From the NCBI RefSeq assembly GCF_035987325.1, contig NZ_CP108488.1, positions 8,866,001 to 8,930,000 of the forward strand: a stretch of 64,000 nt of DNA, read 5' to 3'. Under the pieces are notes generated by a model. That model was not told where the DNA came from, ran no database searches, and saw only the letters and a program-made list of their open reading frames with translations. Shown in pieces: positions 7,749-16,623 of the stretch. Source of the DNA: Streptomyces sp. NBC_01244. Lineage in GTDB: Bacteria; Actinomycetota; Actinomycetes; Streptomycetales; Streptomycetaceae. The translations under genes were made by a program, and so were the position numbers. Within the stretch, counting starts at the first letter, position 1; each line of letters begins with the position of its first letter.

Positions 7749-8597
7749 TCAGTCGGGTAGCCGGACGGTCGCCGGGGGGCGTGCTTCGGCGCTGTCCGCG
7801 CTCAGGCCCGCGAGCAGCCGGAGTCCGTCCTCGGCGGGGCTGCCGGGGGCCGCGGACAGGATCAGCAGCTCCATGCCCGACTCGCCCGGCAGCGCGAAGT
7901 TCTCCTGGTGCAGTTCCAGCAGCCCGATCAGCGGATGGCGGTACGCCCTGCGGCCGTGGGTGCGGGCGCGCACGTCCGCGCGGGCCCACAGGCGGCGGAA
8001 CCGCTCGCTGCCCATCGCCAGTTCGCCGATGAGCGAGGCCAGCTTGGGGTCCTCGGGGTACTGGCCGGTGGCCAGGCGCAGGTGCCCGACCACGTCGAGG
8101 GTGCAGTGCTCCCAGTCCGCGTAGAGGCCGCGCTCGGCCTCCTCGAGGAAGAGGTGCCGGGCGATGTTCAGGCCCGGCATCGGCCGGCCGAAGAGGAGCC
8201 CGGCGAGGCGGTTCCCGGCGAGCACGTCCAGCCGGTGGTTCATGATCATCGCGGGTGCTCCGGCGACGAGGTCGAGGACGCGCAGCACCTCCGGGCGGAT
8301 CCGCCCGCCCGGTGCCTTCGTGCGGCGGTGGCGCTGCCGGGCGAGGCGGTAGAGGTGCTCCCGCTCGGTCTCGTCGAGGCGCAGGACGCGGGCAAGCGCG
8401 TCGAGGACCTGCTCGGAGGGCTGGGTCGCGCGGCCCTGCTCCAGGCGCACGTAGTAGTCGACGCTGACACCGGACAGGTGCGCGACCTCTTCGCGGCGCA
8501 GGCCTTCGACCCGGCGGCGGCTGTCGGTGGGTATGCCGACGGCCGCCGGGTCGACCCGTGCACGCCGGGTCCGCAGGAAGCCCGCAAGATCGTCCAT
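7749..8597 (-). CDS. XRE-family regulator with MmyB-type ligand domain
   Basis: 282 residues. An N-terminal helix-turn-helix lies at about residues 8-80 (RRVEGLRREEVAHLSGVSVDYYVRLEQGRATQPS), followed by the MmyB/MLTR-type ligand-binding domain (from about 105; NRLAGLLFG, NIARHLFL, HPLIGLLELHQENFALPGE). In Streptomyces such regulators very often lie divergent to an oxidoreductase and control it, sensing fatty-acid-like or redox-related ligands. Here the partner is the quinone reductase starting at 8735, with 137 bp between the starts. The gene ends inside a 16-bp perfect palindrome (7735-7750), which may help termination. Confidence 0.93.
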   Translation of the reverse strand: MDDLAGFLRTRRARVDPAAVGIPTDSRRRVEGLRREEVAHLSGVSVDYYVRLEQGRATQPSEQVLDALARVLRLDETEREHLYRLARQRHRRTKAPGGRIRPEVLRVLDLVAGAPAMIMNHRLDVLAGNRLAGLLFGRPMPGLNIARHLFLEEAERGLYADWEHCTLDVVGHLRLATGQYPEDPKLASLIGELAMGSERFRRLWARADVRARTHGRRAYRHPLIGLLELHQENFALPGESGMELLILSAAPGSPAEDGLRLLAGLSADSAEARPPATVRLPD

Positions 8598-8734
8598 GGG
8601 CCCAGTATGGCCGCGGCGACGCCGGCGAGGGTGGCCCTGCCGGTACCAGGAAGTCCGGTCCGACGGAAGCCGCGCCCCTGAACACCGGGCGCCGCGGGGC
8701 CCAGGATCAAGGCATCCGATCCCGAGGAGTTCCC

Positions 8735-9511
8735 GTGAAGACGCTGATCGTCTACGCCCACCCCGAGCCGAAGTCGCTCAACAGCTCGCTGAAGGACCTG
8801 GCGGTCTCCACGCTGGAGGGCGCCGGGCACGAGGTGCGGGTGAGCGATCTGTACGCCATGAACTGGAAGGCGGTCGTCGATGCCGCGGACTACGGCCCCC
8901 ACGCGTCGAGTCCGCTGAAGGTCGCCCTGGACTCGGGCCGGGCCTTCGAGGCCGGGGCGCTCACCCCGGACGTGCTCGCCGAGCAGGAGAAGCTGCTGTG
9001 GGCCGACACGGTCATCTTCCAGTTCCCGCTGTGGTGGTACACGATGCCCGCGATCCTCAAGGGCTGGGTGGACCGGGTGTTCACCTACCGCTTCGCCTAC
9101 GGCGTCGGCGAGCACAGCGACACGAAGTACGGGGAGCGCTTCGGCGAAGGGACCCTCGCGGGCCGCAGGGCCCTGCTGTCGGTGACCACCGGGGGCCCGG
9201 AGTCGCACTACGCCGCCCGCGGGATCAACGGCCCCATCGACGACCTGCTGTTCCCGATCCACCACGGGATCCTCTACTACCCCGGCATCGAGCCGCTTCC
9301 GCCGTTCGTGCTGTACGGCGCCGACCGGATGAGCGGCGAGGACCACGCGGACGTGGCCAAGGCGTGGGTGGAGCGCCTGCTCACTCTGGAGTCGACCGAG
9401 CCCATCGCCTTCCGGCGGCAGAACTTCGGCGACTACGAGATCCCCTCGCTGCACCTGAAGGAGGGTCTGGAGCCCACGGGCCGGACGGGGTTCGGGCTGC
9501 ACGTGCGGTGA
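8735..9511 (+). CDS. NAD(P)H:quinone oxidoreductase (flavodoxin-fold, NQO1/MdaB-like)
   Basis: 258 residues from GTG 8735, with GAGGAG at 8724-8729. Flavodoxin_2 fold: MKTLIVYAHPEPKSLNSSL at the N-terminus binds the FMN/FAD phosphate, FQFPLWWYTMPAILKGWVDRVF is the family signature, and LLSVTTGGPESHY forms the isoalloxazine loop. It performs two-electron reduction of quinones in the cytoplasm and protects against electrophiles. It is likely under control of the divergent XRE regulator. The length matches NQO1-type enzymes (about 200-270). Confidence 0.93.
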   Translation: MKTLIVYAHPEPKSLNSSLKDLAVSTLEGAGHEVRVSDLYAMNWKAVVDAADYGPHASSPLKVALDSGRAFEAGALTPDVLAEQEKLLWADTVIFQFPLWWYTMPAILKGWVDRVFTYRFAYGVGEHSDTKYGERFGEGTLAGRRALLSVTTGGPESHYAARGINGPIDDLLFPIHHGILYYPGIEPLPPFVLYGADRMSGEDHADVAKAWVERLLTLESTEPIAFRRQNFGDYEIPSLHLKEGLEPTGRTGFGLHVR

Positions 9512-9679
9512 CCGCCGGCCGCGGGGTGGACTGGCCAGGGCGGCCGGGCTGACCTGGCTGGTCGGACAAGTCGGCCTGGTTGGACACGTTGGTCTTGCCG
9601 TCGGGGCCGGTGCGGTGGCCTCCGGCGGTGGAGCGGTGTCGGCCGTCCGGGCCGGTGCGCCGGCTACGGGCGGTGGCGT

Positions 9680-9823
9680 GGTGCCGGAGTCCGGGAAGGG
9701 CACGGTGCTTGAGTCCGGCAGGGGAGTGGTGCCCGAGTCCGGGAGGGGCGCGGTGTACGAGGCCGGGAAGGGCACGGTGTTTGAGTCCGGCAGGGGCGTG
9801 GTGCCCGAGTCCGGGCGGGCGCG
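9680..9823. repeat. Six tandem 24-bp repeats upstream of the collagen-like gene
   Basis: Six units of 24 bp start at 9680, 9704, 9728, 9752, 9776 and 9800. The core is GGTG-N4-GAGTCCGGG or near. Because 24 is a multiple of three, several frames stay open: one + frame would give octapeptides such as VVPESGKG and TVLESGRG, and a minus frame gives [12 protein letters not shown] units. No convincing start, SD or signal peptide belongs to either. The stretch 9512-9844 has no other feature I can support. Confidence 0.9.
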
Positions 9824-9844
9824 GCGGTTGGCTCTGGGCGGGGG

Positions 9845-10990
9845 GTGCCGGACTTCGGGGGGCGTGCGGGCGGAGACGTCGGTGTGGCGGCGGGGGAATC
9901 CGCCGGTGGGGCCGACTCCCGTGAACGGTCCGCCCTGCACCCGGCGTACGCGCCCCCGGGGTCCGGCGCGCCGACCGCTCCGCAGTCGCTACGGGCCGTC
10001 CGCGCGGCGGAGCCGGGCAGCGGCGGGCCCGCGGCCAACTGTGCGCGGCCGCGCGCCGAGGCGGTCCCGGAGAACGGTCACCAGTGCCCGGGTCCCGCCG
10101 GGGCCCAGGGCCCCAAGGGGCCGAAGGGGCCCGCCGGACCGCCCGGCGTGAAGGGCGTGAAGGGCGTGAAGGGCGAAAAGGGGGACAAGGGCGAGAAGGG
10201 CGGTTCCGGGCCCAAGGGTGACGCGGGCCCGCAGGGTCCCCGGGGTGAGGCGGGCGAGAAGGGGAACGCCGGCGCCAAGGGGGATGCCGGGCCGCCCGGG
10301 GCCAGGGGCGAGCAGGGGATCGCCGGGCGCAAGGGGGACCGGGGGGCCGTCGGGCGCAAGGGGGATCCGGGGCCCAAGGGGGACCTCGGGCGGACCGGAG
10401 ACGTCGGGTCGGCCGGGCCGCAGGGCCAGCAGGGACCCGCGGGTCCGGCCGGGCCGGCGGGTTCGCAGGGGCTGCCCGGCCTTCCCGGCACCGCGGGTCC
10501 GCAGGGTTTCGCGGGTCCGCCCGGCCGGCAGGGCGCCCCGGGGCCGACGGGTGCCACCGGGGCGCTCGGTCCGCTGGGTCCGGTGGGGCCGCGGGGAGTT
10601 CCCGGCCCGATGGGCCCCTGCGCCTCGGTGGACAACCAGATGCCCGACAACTCCGAGGAGTTCGCACTCGTCCTCAAGGACGGCAAGACCTACCTCGGCC
10701 GCCGCACCCGCGATATGGCGGGCCAGTGGGGCGACTTCGACTGGACCGACCTCACCGTGGCCCCGGTCACCGGCTACCCCGCCGACGTCTGCACCGTCGC
10801 CCTGGCCATCAACGGCAACGACGTGAAGGTCAAGGCCATCACCAAGACGGGCACGCTCCACCACACCCACTGCGGGACCAACGGGCGCGCCGTCACCTGC
10901 GACGCACCCTGGGCGCCCGTTCATCCGCAGCCCGGAGCGGTGACGCCCGCCGTCGCCGGCACCCTGACCCGGGAGCCCGCCCGGGAGTGA
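9845..10990 (+). CDS. Collagen-like Gly-X-Y repeat protein
   Basis: 381 residues from GTG 9845; the start is uncertain. Residues 1-82 are low-complexity with no signal peptide. About 58 uninterrupted Gly-X-Y triplets follow (about 10091-10621). The first half is rich in charged [12 protein letters not shown] triplets and the second half in GPA/GPP/GLP. A C-terminal non-collagenous domain of about 120 residues begins at [16 protein letters not shown] and holds four Cys (one each in PCASV, DVCTV, THCGT and VTCDA). Bacterial collagen-like proteins form triple helices stabilised by Lys-Gly-Asp/Glu pairs, normally at the cell surface or secreted. The missing export signal suggests the true N-terminus is misread or that it lies in the repeat-rich upstream region. 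Confidence 0.8.
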   Translation: MPDFGGRAGGDVGVAAGESAGGADSRERSALHPAYAPPGSGAPTAPQSLRAVRAAEPGSGGPAANCARPRAEAVPENGHQCPGPAGAQGPKGPKGPAGPPGVKGVKGVKGEKGDKGEKGGSGPKGDAGPQGPRGEAGEKGNAGAKGDAGPPGARGEQGIAGRKGDRGAVGRKGDPGPKGDLGRTGDVGSAGPQGQQGPAGPAGPAGSQGLPGLPGTAGPQGFAGPPGRQGAPGPTGATGALGPLGPVGPRGVPGPMGPCASVDNQMPDNSEEFALVLKDGKTYLGRRTRDMAGQWGDFDWTDLTVAPVTGYPADVCTVALAINGNDVKVKAITKTGTLHHTHCGTNGRAVTCDAPWAPVHPQPGAVTPAVAGTLTREPARE

Positions 10991-11012
10991 CCGCACGTGC
11001 GGCACCCGCCCC

Positions 11013-13133
11013 GTGCGCCACACTGGGCGGGTGCTGGGACATGGCGACGGGTACGAGGCCGCGGACCGCGCCTCCTTCGTGGGGCGGACCGGAGAACTGG
11101 CCCTGCTCGAACGGGCTTTGCGCGAGCACCGGCTGATCACCCTGACCGGGCCGGGCGGTGTCGGCAAGACCCGCCTGGCCCGCCGCGCGGGGGTGGATGC
11201 CGCCGCCCCGGCGGGCCCCTTCCCCGACGGGGTGCACTGGGCCGACCTCTCCCCGCTGCCCGACGAGCGACTGCTCGTGGCCACGGTGGCCGACGCCCTG
11301 GACCTCGCCGACCACACCGTCCGGACCCCGGCCGCAGCGGTGCGGCAATGGATCGGCGGGCGCCGGCTGCTCCTCGTACTGGACTGCTGCGAGCACCTGG
11401 TGACGGCCGTGCGGGGCCTCGTACGGGAGCTGCTCGACGCGGCCCCGCACCTCGTCCTGCTGCTCACCAGCAGGCAGCCGATCGGACTCGCGGACGAACA
11501 CGTCCTGGACATCGGCCCGTTGCCGCACGCCGTGGACCCGTCCGGAGCCGAAGAGGCCCTCTCCCTGTTCACCCGGCGGGCCGCCGCTGCCGCCCCCGGG
11601 CAGGCGCCGCCCTGGACCGAGGCCCGGCTCGCGGCCGCCCGCTCCGTGTGCGCCCGCCTCGAAGGGGTACCCCTCGCGCTGGAACTGGCCGCCGCGCAGT
11701 TGACCGACCACACCATCGAGGAGCTGGCCGAGCGGCTCGCCCGCAGGATCGGCCCGCTGTCCGCACCCGCACCCGCGCCCGCCCCCGGCCGACCGCCGCG
11801 CCACCGCGCGCTGCGCACCGCCATCGGCTGGAGCCACGAGTGGTGCGCGCCGCGCGAACGGCTGCTGTGGCTGCGGCTGTCCGTCTTCGGCGGCTCCTTC
11901 GACCTGGCGGCCGCACGCGCCGTCTGCGCCGCCGCCCCGCTCACCGAGGCGGACGTCCCGCCACTGCTCGACGCGCTGGTCGCCAAATCCGTCGTACGCC
12001 GGGTCGCGGACGGCACGTACCGGATGCTGGACACGATCCGCGAGTACGGGGCCATGTGGCGCGACGAGGCCGGGGAGCGCGAGGCGCTCCGGGAGGCGCA
12101 CGCCACGTACTTCACCGAGCTCGTGCGCACCGCCGAGCGGGACTGGCTCGGCCCCGCCCAGCGGATCGGGTACCGCAGGGTCGAGGCGGTGCACGGAGAC
12201 CTGTGCGCGGCCCTCGAACACCACCTGGCCACCGCCCCCGAGCGGGCCCTGGACCTGGCCGCCCGGGCCGGCTTCTACTGGGCCTGCTGCGGCCACCTGC
12301 ACGCCGCCCGCGGCTACCTGGAGCGGGCGCTGGCCGCCGCGCGGCCCGAGGAGGTGCCCCCGCGGATCAGGGTGCACGCCCTGTGGGCCCTCGGGGTGAC
12401 CCTGCTGCTCCAGGGCGAACAGGAGCAGGCCCACCGGATCGCCGTCGGCTGCGAGGCCCTGGCCGCCGGGCTCGGCGAGGGCCCGGACGGGAACGGGAGC
12501 CCGGCGCTGGACGCCGCCTACCTGCTGGGCCTGAGCCACCTGCTGGCCGGGCGGCCGCTGGCCGCACGGATCGTCTCCGACAACGCGCTGGAGGCCTTCC
12601 CCGGCACGCCCTTCGACTCCCCTCCCCGGATCCGCTGCCACCTCGTACGGGTCTTCGCGCTCACCGGAACGGGCCTGTTCACCGACGCCCGGGAAGAGGC
12701 CGAACTGCTGCGCGCCGGCTGCGCCGAGCGGGGCGAACACTGGACCCGGGCCTACGCCGACTACCAACTGGCCCTGATCTGCCTCTTCGAGGGGCGCCCC
12801 GCCGAATCCGCCGTACACGCCCGCGCCATGTTGGAGGGCAAGCGGGAGCTGGGCGACAGCTTCGGCACGGCCCTGGGCCTCGACCTGCTCGCGGCGGCCC
12901 GCGCGGCGACCGGGGACGGGGCCGGCGCCGCCCGCGCGTACGGTACGGGCCACGCCTACTGGCAGGCCGTCGGCCACCCGCAGCGCGGGACACCCGAACT
13001 GGCTTCCGTACGGGCGGAGTTCGAGCGCACGGCGCGCGGAGCACTCGGCGACCAGGCGTACGAGGCGGCCTTCCGCGAGGGCCTGCGGCACGGCCACACC
13101 CTGCGCACCCGCCCCCACCCGTACGGGGGTTGA
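11013..13133 (+). CDS. AfsR/NB-ARC-type ATPase without DNA-binding domain
   Basis: 706 residues from GTG 11013 (GTG 11031 is equally possible; neither has a clear SD). The NB-ARC module spans about residues 20-340: FVGRTGELALLERAL, Walker A GPGGVGKTRLA, Walker B LLLVLDCCEH, LVLLLTSRQP (sensor), and the EGVPLALELAAAQL GxP motif, followed by the winged-helix-like FGGSFDLAAA region. The C-terminal half is TPR-like helices. Streptomyces homologues usually carry a LuxR or SARP DNA-binding domain; neither end has one here (the C-terminus stops at a short basic tail). It may act as a protein-protein signalling ATPase. It follows the collagen-like gene by 22-40 bp, so co-transcription is likely. Confidence 0.85.
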   Translation: MRHTGRVLGHGDGYEAADRASFVGRTGELALLERALREHRLITLTGPGGVGKTRLARRAGVDAAAPAGPFPDGVHWADLSPLPDERLLVATVADALDLADHTVRTPAAAVRQWIGGRRLLLVLDCCEHLVTAVRGLVRELLDAAPHLVLLLTSRQPIGLADEHVLDIGPLPHAVDPSGAEEALSLFTRRAAAAAPGQAPPWTEARLAAARSVCARLEGVPLALELAAAQLTDHTIEELAERLARRIGPLSAPAPAPAPGRPPRHRALRTAIGWSHEWCAPRERLLWLRLSVFGGSFDLAAARAVCAAAPLTEADVPPLLDALVAKSVVRRVADGTYRMLDTIREYGAMWRDEAGEREALREAHATYFTELVRTAERDWLGPAQRIGYRRVEAVHGDLCAALEHHLATAPERALDLAARAGFYWACCGHLHAARGYLERALAAARPEEVPPRIRVHALWALGVTLLLQGEQEQAHRIAVGCEALAAGLGEGPDGNGSPALDAAYLLGLSHLLAGRPLAARIVSDNALEAFPGTPFDSPPRIRCHLVRVFALTGTGLFTDAREEAELLRAGCAERGEHWTRAYADYQLALICLFEGRPAESAVHARAMLEGKRELGDSFGTALGLDLLAAARAATGDGAGAARAYGTGHAYWQAVGHPQRGTPELASVRAEFERTARGALGDQAYEAAFREGLRHGHTLRTRPHPYGG

Positions 13134-13161
13134 GCCCCGCCCACCGGGTCGGGGCCCTCTC

Positions 13162-14022
13162 TCAGGGCTGGTCGGGGAAGCCCGCGAAGTAGCCGGCGGC
13201 CATGTCCTCGTCGCCGTGGCCCAGGGCGTCGGCGCGGTGGAAACGGGCCCGCGCGGCGACGGCCAGGTCCACCGACACCCCGGCCGACTCCGCCGCCTCG
13301 GCGATCAGGCCGGTGTCCTTCTCCGCGCCGCGCACCGTGAAACTCGGCGTGAAGTCCCGGTCCAGCACGGCCCGCATCTTGGTCTGGAGGTAGGGGCTGT
13401 CCATCGGCCCGCCGGTCACGACCTGCGCGAACAGGTCCGGGTCCACCCCCAGCCCCTCGGCCAGCGCCAGGGCCTCGCCGACCGCGGCCGTCACGGTGAT
13501 CGCGTACCCGACGGTGGCCAGCTTCAGCCGGGTCGCGGACCCGGGCTCCTCCCCGACCCGCAGCACGCTGCTCCCGACGGCGGCGAAGACCGGGTCCAGC
13601 CGCGGGTCGGCGGGGCCGCCGACCAGCACGACCAGGGTCCCGGCCTCGGCGGGCTGCCGGGTCCCCTGGACCGGGGCGTCCACGAAGACCAGCCCGTGTT
13701 CCCCCGCGAAGGCGGCCAGTTCCTCGAGGGAGGCCAGGCCGACCGTACCCATCTGCGCCCACACCTGACCGGCGCTCAGGCCGTCCACGGCGGCGGCCAT
13801 GGCCCGGGCCACCGCCGCACCGTCGGCCAGCATGGTGATCACCACGTCCGCCCCGGCCACCGCCTCGGCCGGGCTGTCGGCGACCACCGCGCCGTCGGCG
13901 GCCAGCGCGGCAGCCTTCTCCCGGGTCCGGTTCCAGACCCGGACCTCCTGCCCGGACCGCAGCAGGTTCCGGGCCATCCCCGTTCCCATGATTCCGGTCC
14001 CCAGCAGCGCGACGGTGCTCAT
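13162..14022 (-). CDS. NAD(P)-dependent beta-hydroxyacid dehydrogenase-type oxidoreductase
   Basis: 286 residues from ATG 14022. The N-terminal Rossmann domain has GxGxMG (LLGTGIMGTGMARNLL) and an Arg after strand 2 (VWNRTREKA), suggesting NADP preference. The family loop DAPVSGG reads DAPVQGT here, and the conserved catalytic Lys is present (SATRLKLATVGY). The C-terminal all-alpha dimer domain includes EKDTGLIAEAAES. Family members are 3-hydroxyisobutyrate, tartronate semialdehyde or 6-phosphogluconate-type dehydrogenases. Substrate unknown, and the altered substrate loop warns against naming one. It is the third gene downstream of the SoxR-box promoter, 118 bp after the VOC gene, so it may be co-transcribed. 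Confidence 0.88.
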   Translation of the reverse strand: MSTVALLGTGIMGTGMARNLLRSGQEVRVWNRTREKAAALAADGAVVADSPAEAVAGADVVITMLADGAAVARAMAAAVDGLSAGQVWAQMGTVGLASLEELAAFAGEHGLVFVDAPVQGTRQPAEAGTLVVLVGGPADPRLDPVFAAVGSSVLRVGEEPGSATRLKLATVGYAITVTAAVGEALALAEGLGVDPDLFAQVVTGGPMDSPYLQTKMRAVLDRDFTPSFTVRGAEKDTGLIAEAAESAGVSVDLAVAARARFHRADALGHGDEDMAAGYFAGFPDQP

Positions 14023-14140
14023 GGCGGTACTCCCATTCCGGTGATCCCTCAGGTACTCCCGGGAGACAGTCTCCACGGGCGCGGAGCCCGAACCCGCCAC
14101 CGGAACCTCGAGCCACCCCGCTGCCCGCACGGGCTCCGCG

Positions 14141-14527
14141 TCAGCTCGGGCCCGCCGAGGCCTGGCGCGGCGTGGTCTGCTGGACCGCCCAGCCGTTGCC
14201 GTCGGGGTCGGAGAAGTAGACGAAGGAACCCCAGGGCATGTCCTCGATCTCCGTCACCTCGATGCCCCGGCCCTTGAGATCGGCGAAGGCCTCCTCGATG
14301 TCCGCGACCACGACCTGCATGTTGTCCAGCGAACCCGGTGTCATCCGGGTCAGGCCCTTGCCGATGGCGATCGAACAGGCCGAGCCCGGCGGGGTGAGCT
14401 GGACGAAGCGGATCTCCTCGCTGACCGTGATGTCGTGGTCGGCGTGGAAGCCGATGCGTTCGTAGAAGGCCTTGGCCCGGTCGATGTCGGTGACCGGTAC
14501 GGCGACCAGTTCCAGTTTGATGTCCAT
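14141..14527 (-). CDS. VOC-superfamily (glyoxalase/bleomycin-resistance fold) protein
   Basis: 128 residues from ATG 14527, preceded by AGGAG. One complete glyoxalase fold with two beta-alpha-beta-beta-beta modules: VPVTDIDRAKAFYERIGFHAD at the start, then MQVVVADIEEAFADLKGRGIEV, FVYFSDPDGNGWAVQQ at the end. The metal-ligand positions are only partly filled, so it may be a dioxygenase-like, glyoxalase-like or ligand-sequestering protein. It lies 65 bp after the ABC exporter on the same strand and probably belongs to the same transcript. Confidence 0.9.
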   Translation of the reverse strand: MDIKLELVAVPVTDIDRAKAFYERIGFHADHDITVSEEIRFVQLTPPGSACSIAIGKGLTRMTPGSLDNMQVVVADIEEAFADLKGRGIEVTEIEDMPWGSFVYFSDPDGNGWAVQQTTPRQASAGPS

Positions 14528-14592
14528 CGGCTGCTCCTGACTCCGGTGTCCCAGTGCTTCCGGGGGGCCGGTTCCGGCCGCCCCGTTGGCCA

Positions 14593-16521
14593 TCATCCGC
14601 CGGAGACCGCCGCCGCGCCGCCCGGAAGGGCCCGCGCCGCCGGCGTGTCCCCGTCCGGGCCGGCCGCCGCGAACTGGGTGCGGTACAGCTCCTCGTACCG
14701 TCCGCCCACCGCCAGCAGCTCGGTGTGGGTGCCGCGTTCCACGATCCGGCCCTCCTCCACCACCAGGATCAGGTCGGCGGCCTGCACCGTCGACAGTCGG
14801 TGCGCGATCACCACGGCGGTCCGGCCCGACAGGGCCTCGGCCAGGGCCTCCTGTACGGCCGCCTCCGAGGTGGAGTCCAGATGGGCCGTGGCCTCGTCCA
14901 GGATCACCACCCGCTGGCCCGCGAGCAGCAGCCGGGCGATGGTCAGCCGCTGGCGCTCTCCGCCCGAGAGCCGGTAGCCGCGCTCGCCGACGACCGTGTC
15001 CAGCCCGTCCGGGAGCGAGGCCACGAGCCCGTCCAGCCGGGAGCGGCGCAGGGCCTCCCAGATCTCGTCCTCCCCGGCCTCCGGGCGGGCGAGCAGCAAG
15101 TTGGCCCGTACCGATTCGTGGAAGAGGTGGCCGTCCTGCGTGACCATGCCCAGCGTCTCGCGGATCGAGTCCGCGGTGAGGTCCCGTACGTCGACCCCGC
15201 CGAGGCGGACCGCACCCGTGTCGGTGTCGTACAGCCGGGGCAGCAACTGCGCGATCGTCGACTTCCCGGCGCCCGAGGAACCGACCAGGGCGATCATCTG
15301 CCCGGGCTCGGCACGGAAGGACACCTCGTGCAGCACCTCGGTGCCGCCCCGCGCGTCGAGGGTCGCGACCTCCTCCAGGGAGGCGAGGGACACCTTGTCG
15401 GGGGAGGGGTAGCCGAAGGACACCTTGTCGAACTCCACCGCCACGGGCCCCTCCGGCACCCGGCGGGCATCCGGCTTCTGGGAGATCAGCGGCTTCAGGT
15501 CGAGGATCTCGAAGACCCGCTCGAAGCTGACCATCGCGCTCATCACCTCGACCCGCGCCCCGGCGAGCGCGGTCAGCGGCGCGTACAGCCGGGTCAGGAG
15601 CAGGGCGAGGGCGACCACCGAGCCCGCGTCCAGGGTGCCGGCGAGCGCGTAGTGCCCGCCGAGCCCGTACACGAGCGCCAGGGCGAGCGCGGAGACCAGG
15701 GTGAGGGCGGTGATGAAGGCCGACTGGGCCATCGCCGTCCGGATCCCGATGTCCCGCACCCGGGCGGCGCGCGCCGCGAACTCCGCCGACTCCTCGTCGG
15801 GCCGCCCGAACAGCTTGACGAGGGTGGCGCCCGGCGCGGAGAAGCGCTCGGTCATCTGCGTGCCCATCGAGGCGTTGAGCGCGGACGCCTCCCGCTGCAG
15901 CGCCGCCATCCGCACCCCCATCCGGCGGGCGGGCAGCACGAACACCGGCAGGAGCACGAGGGCCAGCAGCGTGATCTGCCAGGAGATGCCCAGCATCACG
16001 GTCAGGGTCAGCAGCAGCGTCACGGTATTGGACACCACCCCCGACAGGGTGTTGCTGAAGGCCCGCTGCGCGCCGATCACGTCGTTGTTGAGCCGGCTGA
16101 CCAGCGCCCCGGTCCGGGTCCGGGTGAAGAACGCCACCGGCATCCGCTGCACGTGGTCGAAGACCGCCGTCCGCAGGTCCAGGATCAGTCCCTCGCCGAG
16201 CGTGGAGGACAGCCGGCGCAGGACCAGCCCCAGCCCCGCCTCCGCGACCGCGATCAGCGCGATCAGCAGGGCGAGGCGGGTGACCGTACCGCCCTCACGG
16301 CCCTCGACGATCGCGGTGACCACGCGGCTCGCGAGCACCGGGGTGGCCACCGCGAGCAGCGCCGTCACCACACTGAGCAGCAGGAAGAAGGTGAGCCCGC
16401 GCCGGTGCGGGCGGGCGAAGGCGGCGATCCGGCGCAGCCCGGCCCGCGAGAGCGGGCGCCGGTCCTGCTGGGCGTTGATCGCGCTGTGGAGCGAGGTCCA
16501 GGCGGTGACTTCCATGTCCAT
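14593..16521 (-). CDS. ABC exporter half-transporter (membrane domain fused to ATPase), likely SoxR-controlled
   Basis: 642 residues from ATG 16521 (ATG 16515 is possible). The N-terminal type-1 exporter membrane domain has six segments over residues 45-340. The ATPase spans about 370-620: Walker A GSSGAGKST, Q-loop VTQDGHLF, signature LSGGERQRLTIARLL, Walker B VVILDEATAHLD, H-loop IAHRLST. It exports small molecules or lipids from the cytoplasm as a dimer. The promoter contains a near-consensus SoxR box with 19-bp spacing, and the predicted transcript starts at or next to the ATG (leaderless). In S. coelicolor, SoxR activates a small set of genes, including an ABC transporter, in response to redox-active metabolites. 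Followed by VOC and dehydrogenase genes. Confidence 0.93.
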   Translation of the reverse strand: MDMEVTAWTSLHSAINAQQDRRPLSRAGLRRIAAFARPHRRGLTFFLLLSVVTALLAVATPVLASRVVTAIVEGREGGTVTRLALLIALIAVAEAGLGLVLRRLSSTLGEGLILDLRTAVFDHVQRMPVAFFTRTRTGALVSRLNNDVIGAQRAFSNTLSGVVSNTVTLLLTLTVMLGISWQITLLALVLLPVFVLPARRMGVRMAALQREASALNASMGTQMTERFSAPGATLVKLFGRPDEESAEFAARAARVRDIGIRTAMAQSAFITALTLVSALALALVYGLGGHYALAGTLDAGSVVALALLLTRLYAPLTALAGARVEVMSAMVSFERVFEILDLKPLISQKPDARRVPEGPVAVEFDKVSFGYPSPDKVSLASLEEVATLDARGGTEVLHEVSFRAEPGQMIALVGSSGAGKSTIAQLLPRLYDTDTGAVRLGGVDVRDLTADSIRETLGMVTQDGHLFHESVRANLLLARPEAGEDEIWEALRRSRLDGLVASLPDGLDTVVGERGYRLSGGERQRLTIARLLLAGQRVVILDEATAHLDSTSEAAVQEALAEALSGRTAVVIAHRLSTVQAADLILVVEEGRIVERGTHTELLAVGGRYEELYRTQFAAAGPDGDTPAARALPGGAAAVSGG

Positions 16522-16528
16522 GAGCCGA

Positions 16529-16559
16529 ACGGTAGGACCTCAACCGAACTTGAGGTCAA
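16529..16559 (-). promoter_or_regulatory. SoxR-type promoter (19-bp spacer) for the ABC exporter
   Basis: On the minus strand, -35 TTGACC (16559-16554) and -10 TACCGT (16534-16529) are 19 bp apart, the abnormal spacing typical of MerR-family activated promoters. The spacer holds an inverted repeat with 8-bp arms (16536-16543, 16550-16557). Its core CCTCAAGTTCGGTTGAGG matches the E. coli sox box CCTCAAGTTAACTTGAGG at 15 of 18 positions. The expected start of transcription is about 16522, adjacent to ATG 16521. No soxR gene lies in the window. Confidence 0.85.
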
Positions 16560-16623
16560 GGGGCGGATGGCCTTGGACGGCCAGGAACCCTGTTCGACAG
16601 GTCGATCGAGATCGATCGAGAGG

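Noticed and set aside
7735..7750. GACCGGCCGGCCGGTC palindrome at the XRE gene end
   Set aside because: A perfect 16-bp palindrome but with no loop and made of simple GGCC units; common by chance at this GC content.
9615..10151. Frame giving VVPESGKG-type octapeptide repeats
   Set aside because: No SD, no signal peptide, and it ends inside the collagen-like gene. The octapeptides follow from the 24-bp repeat; kept only as a DNA repeat.
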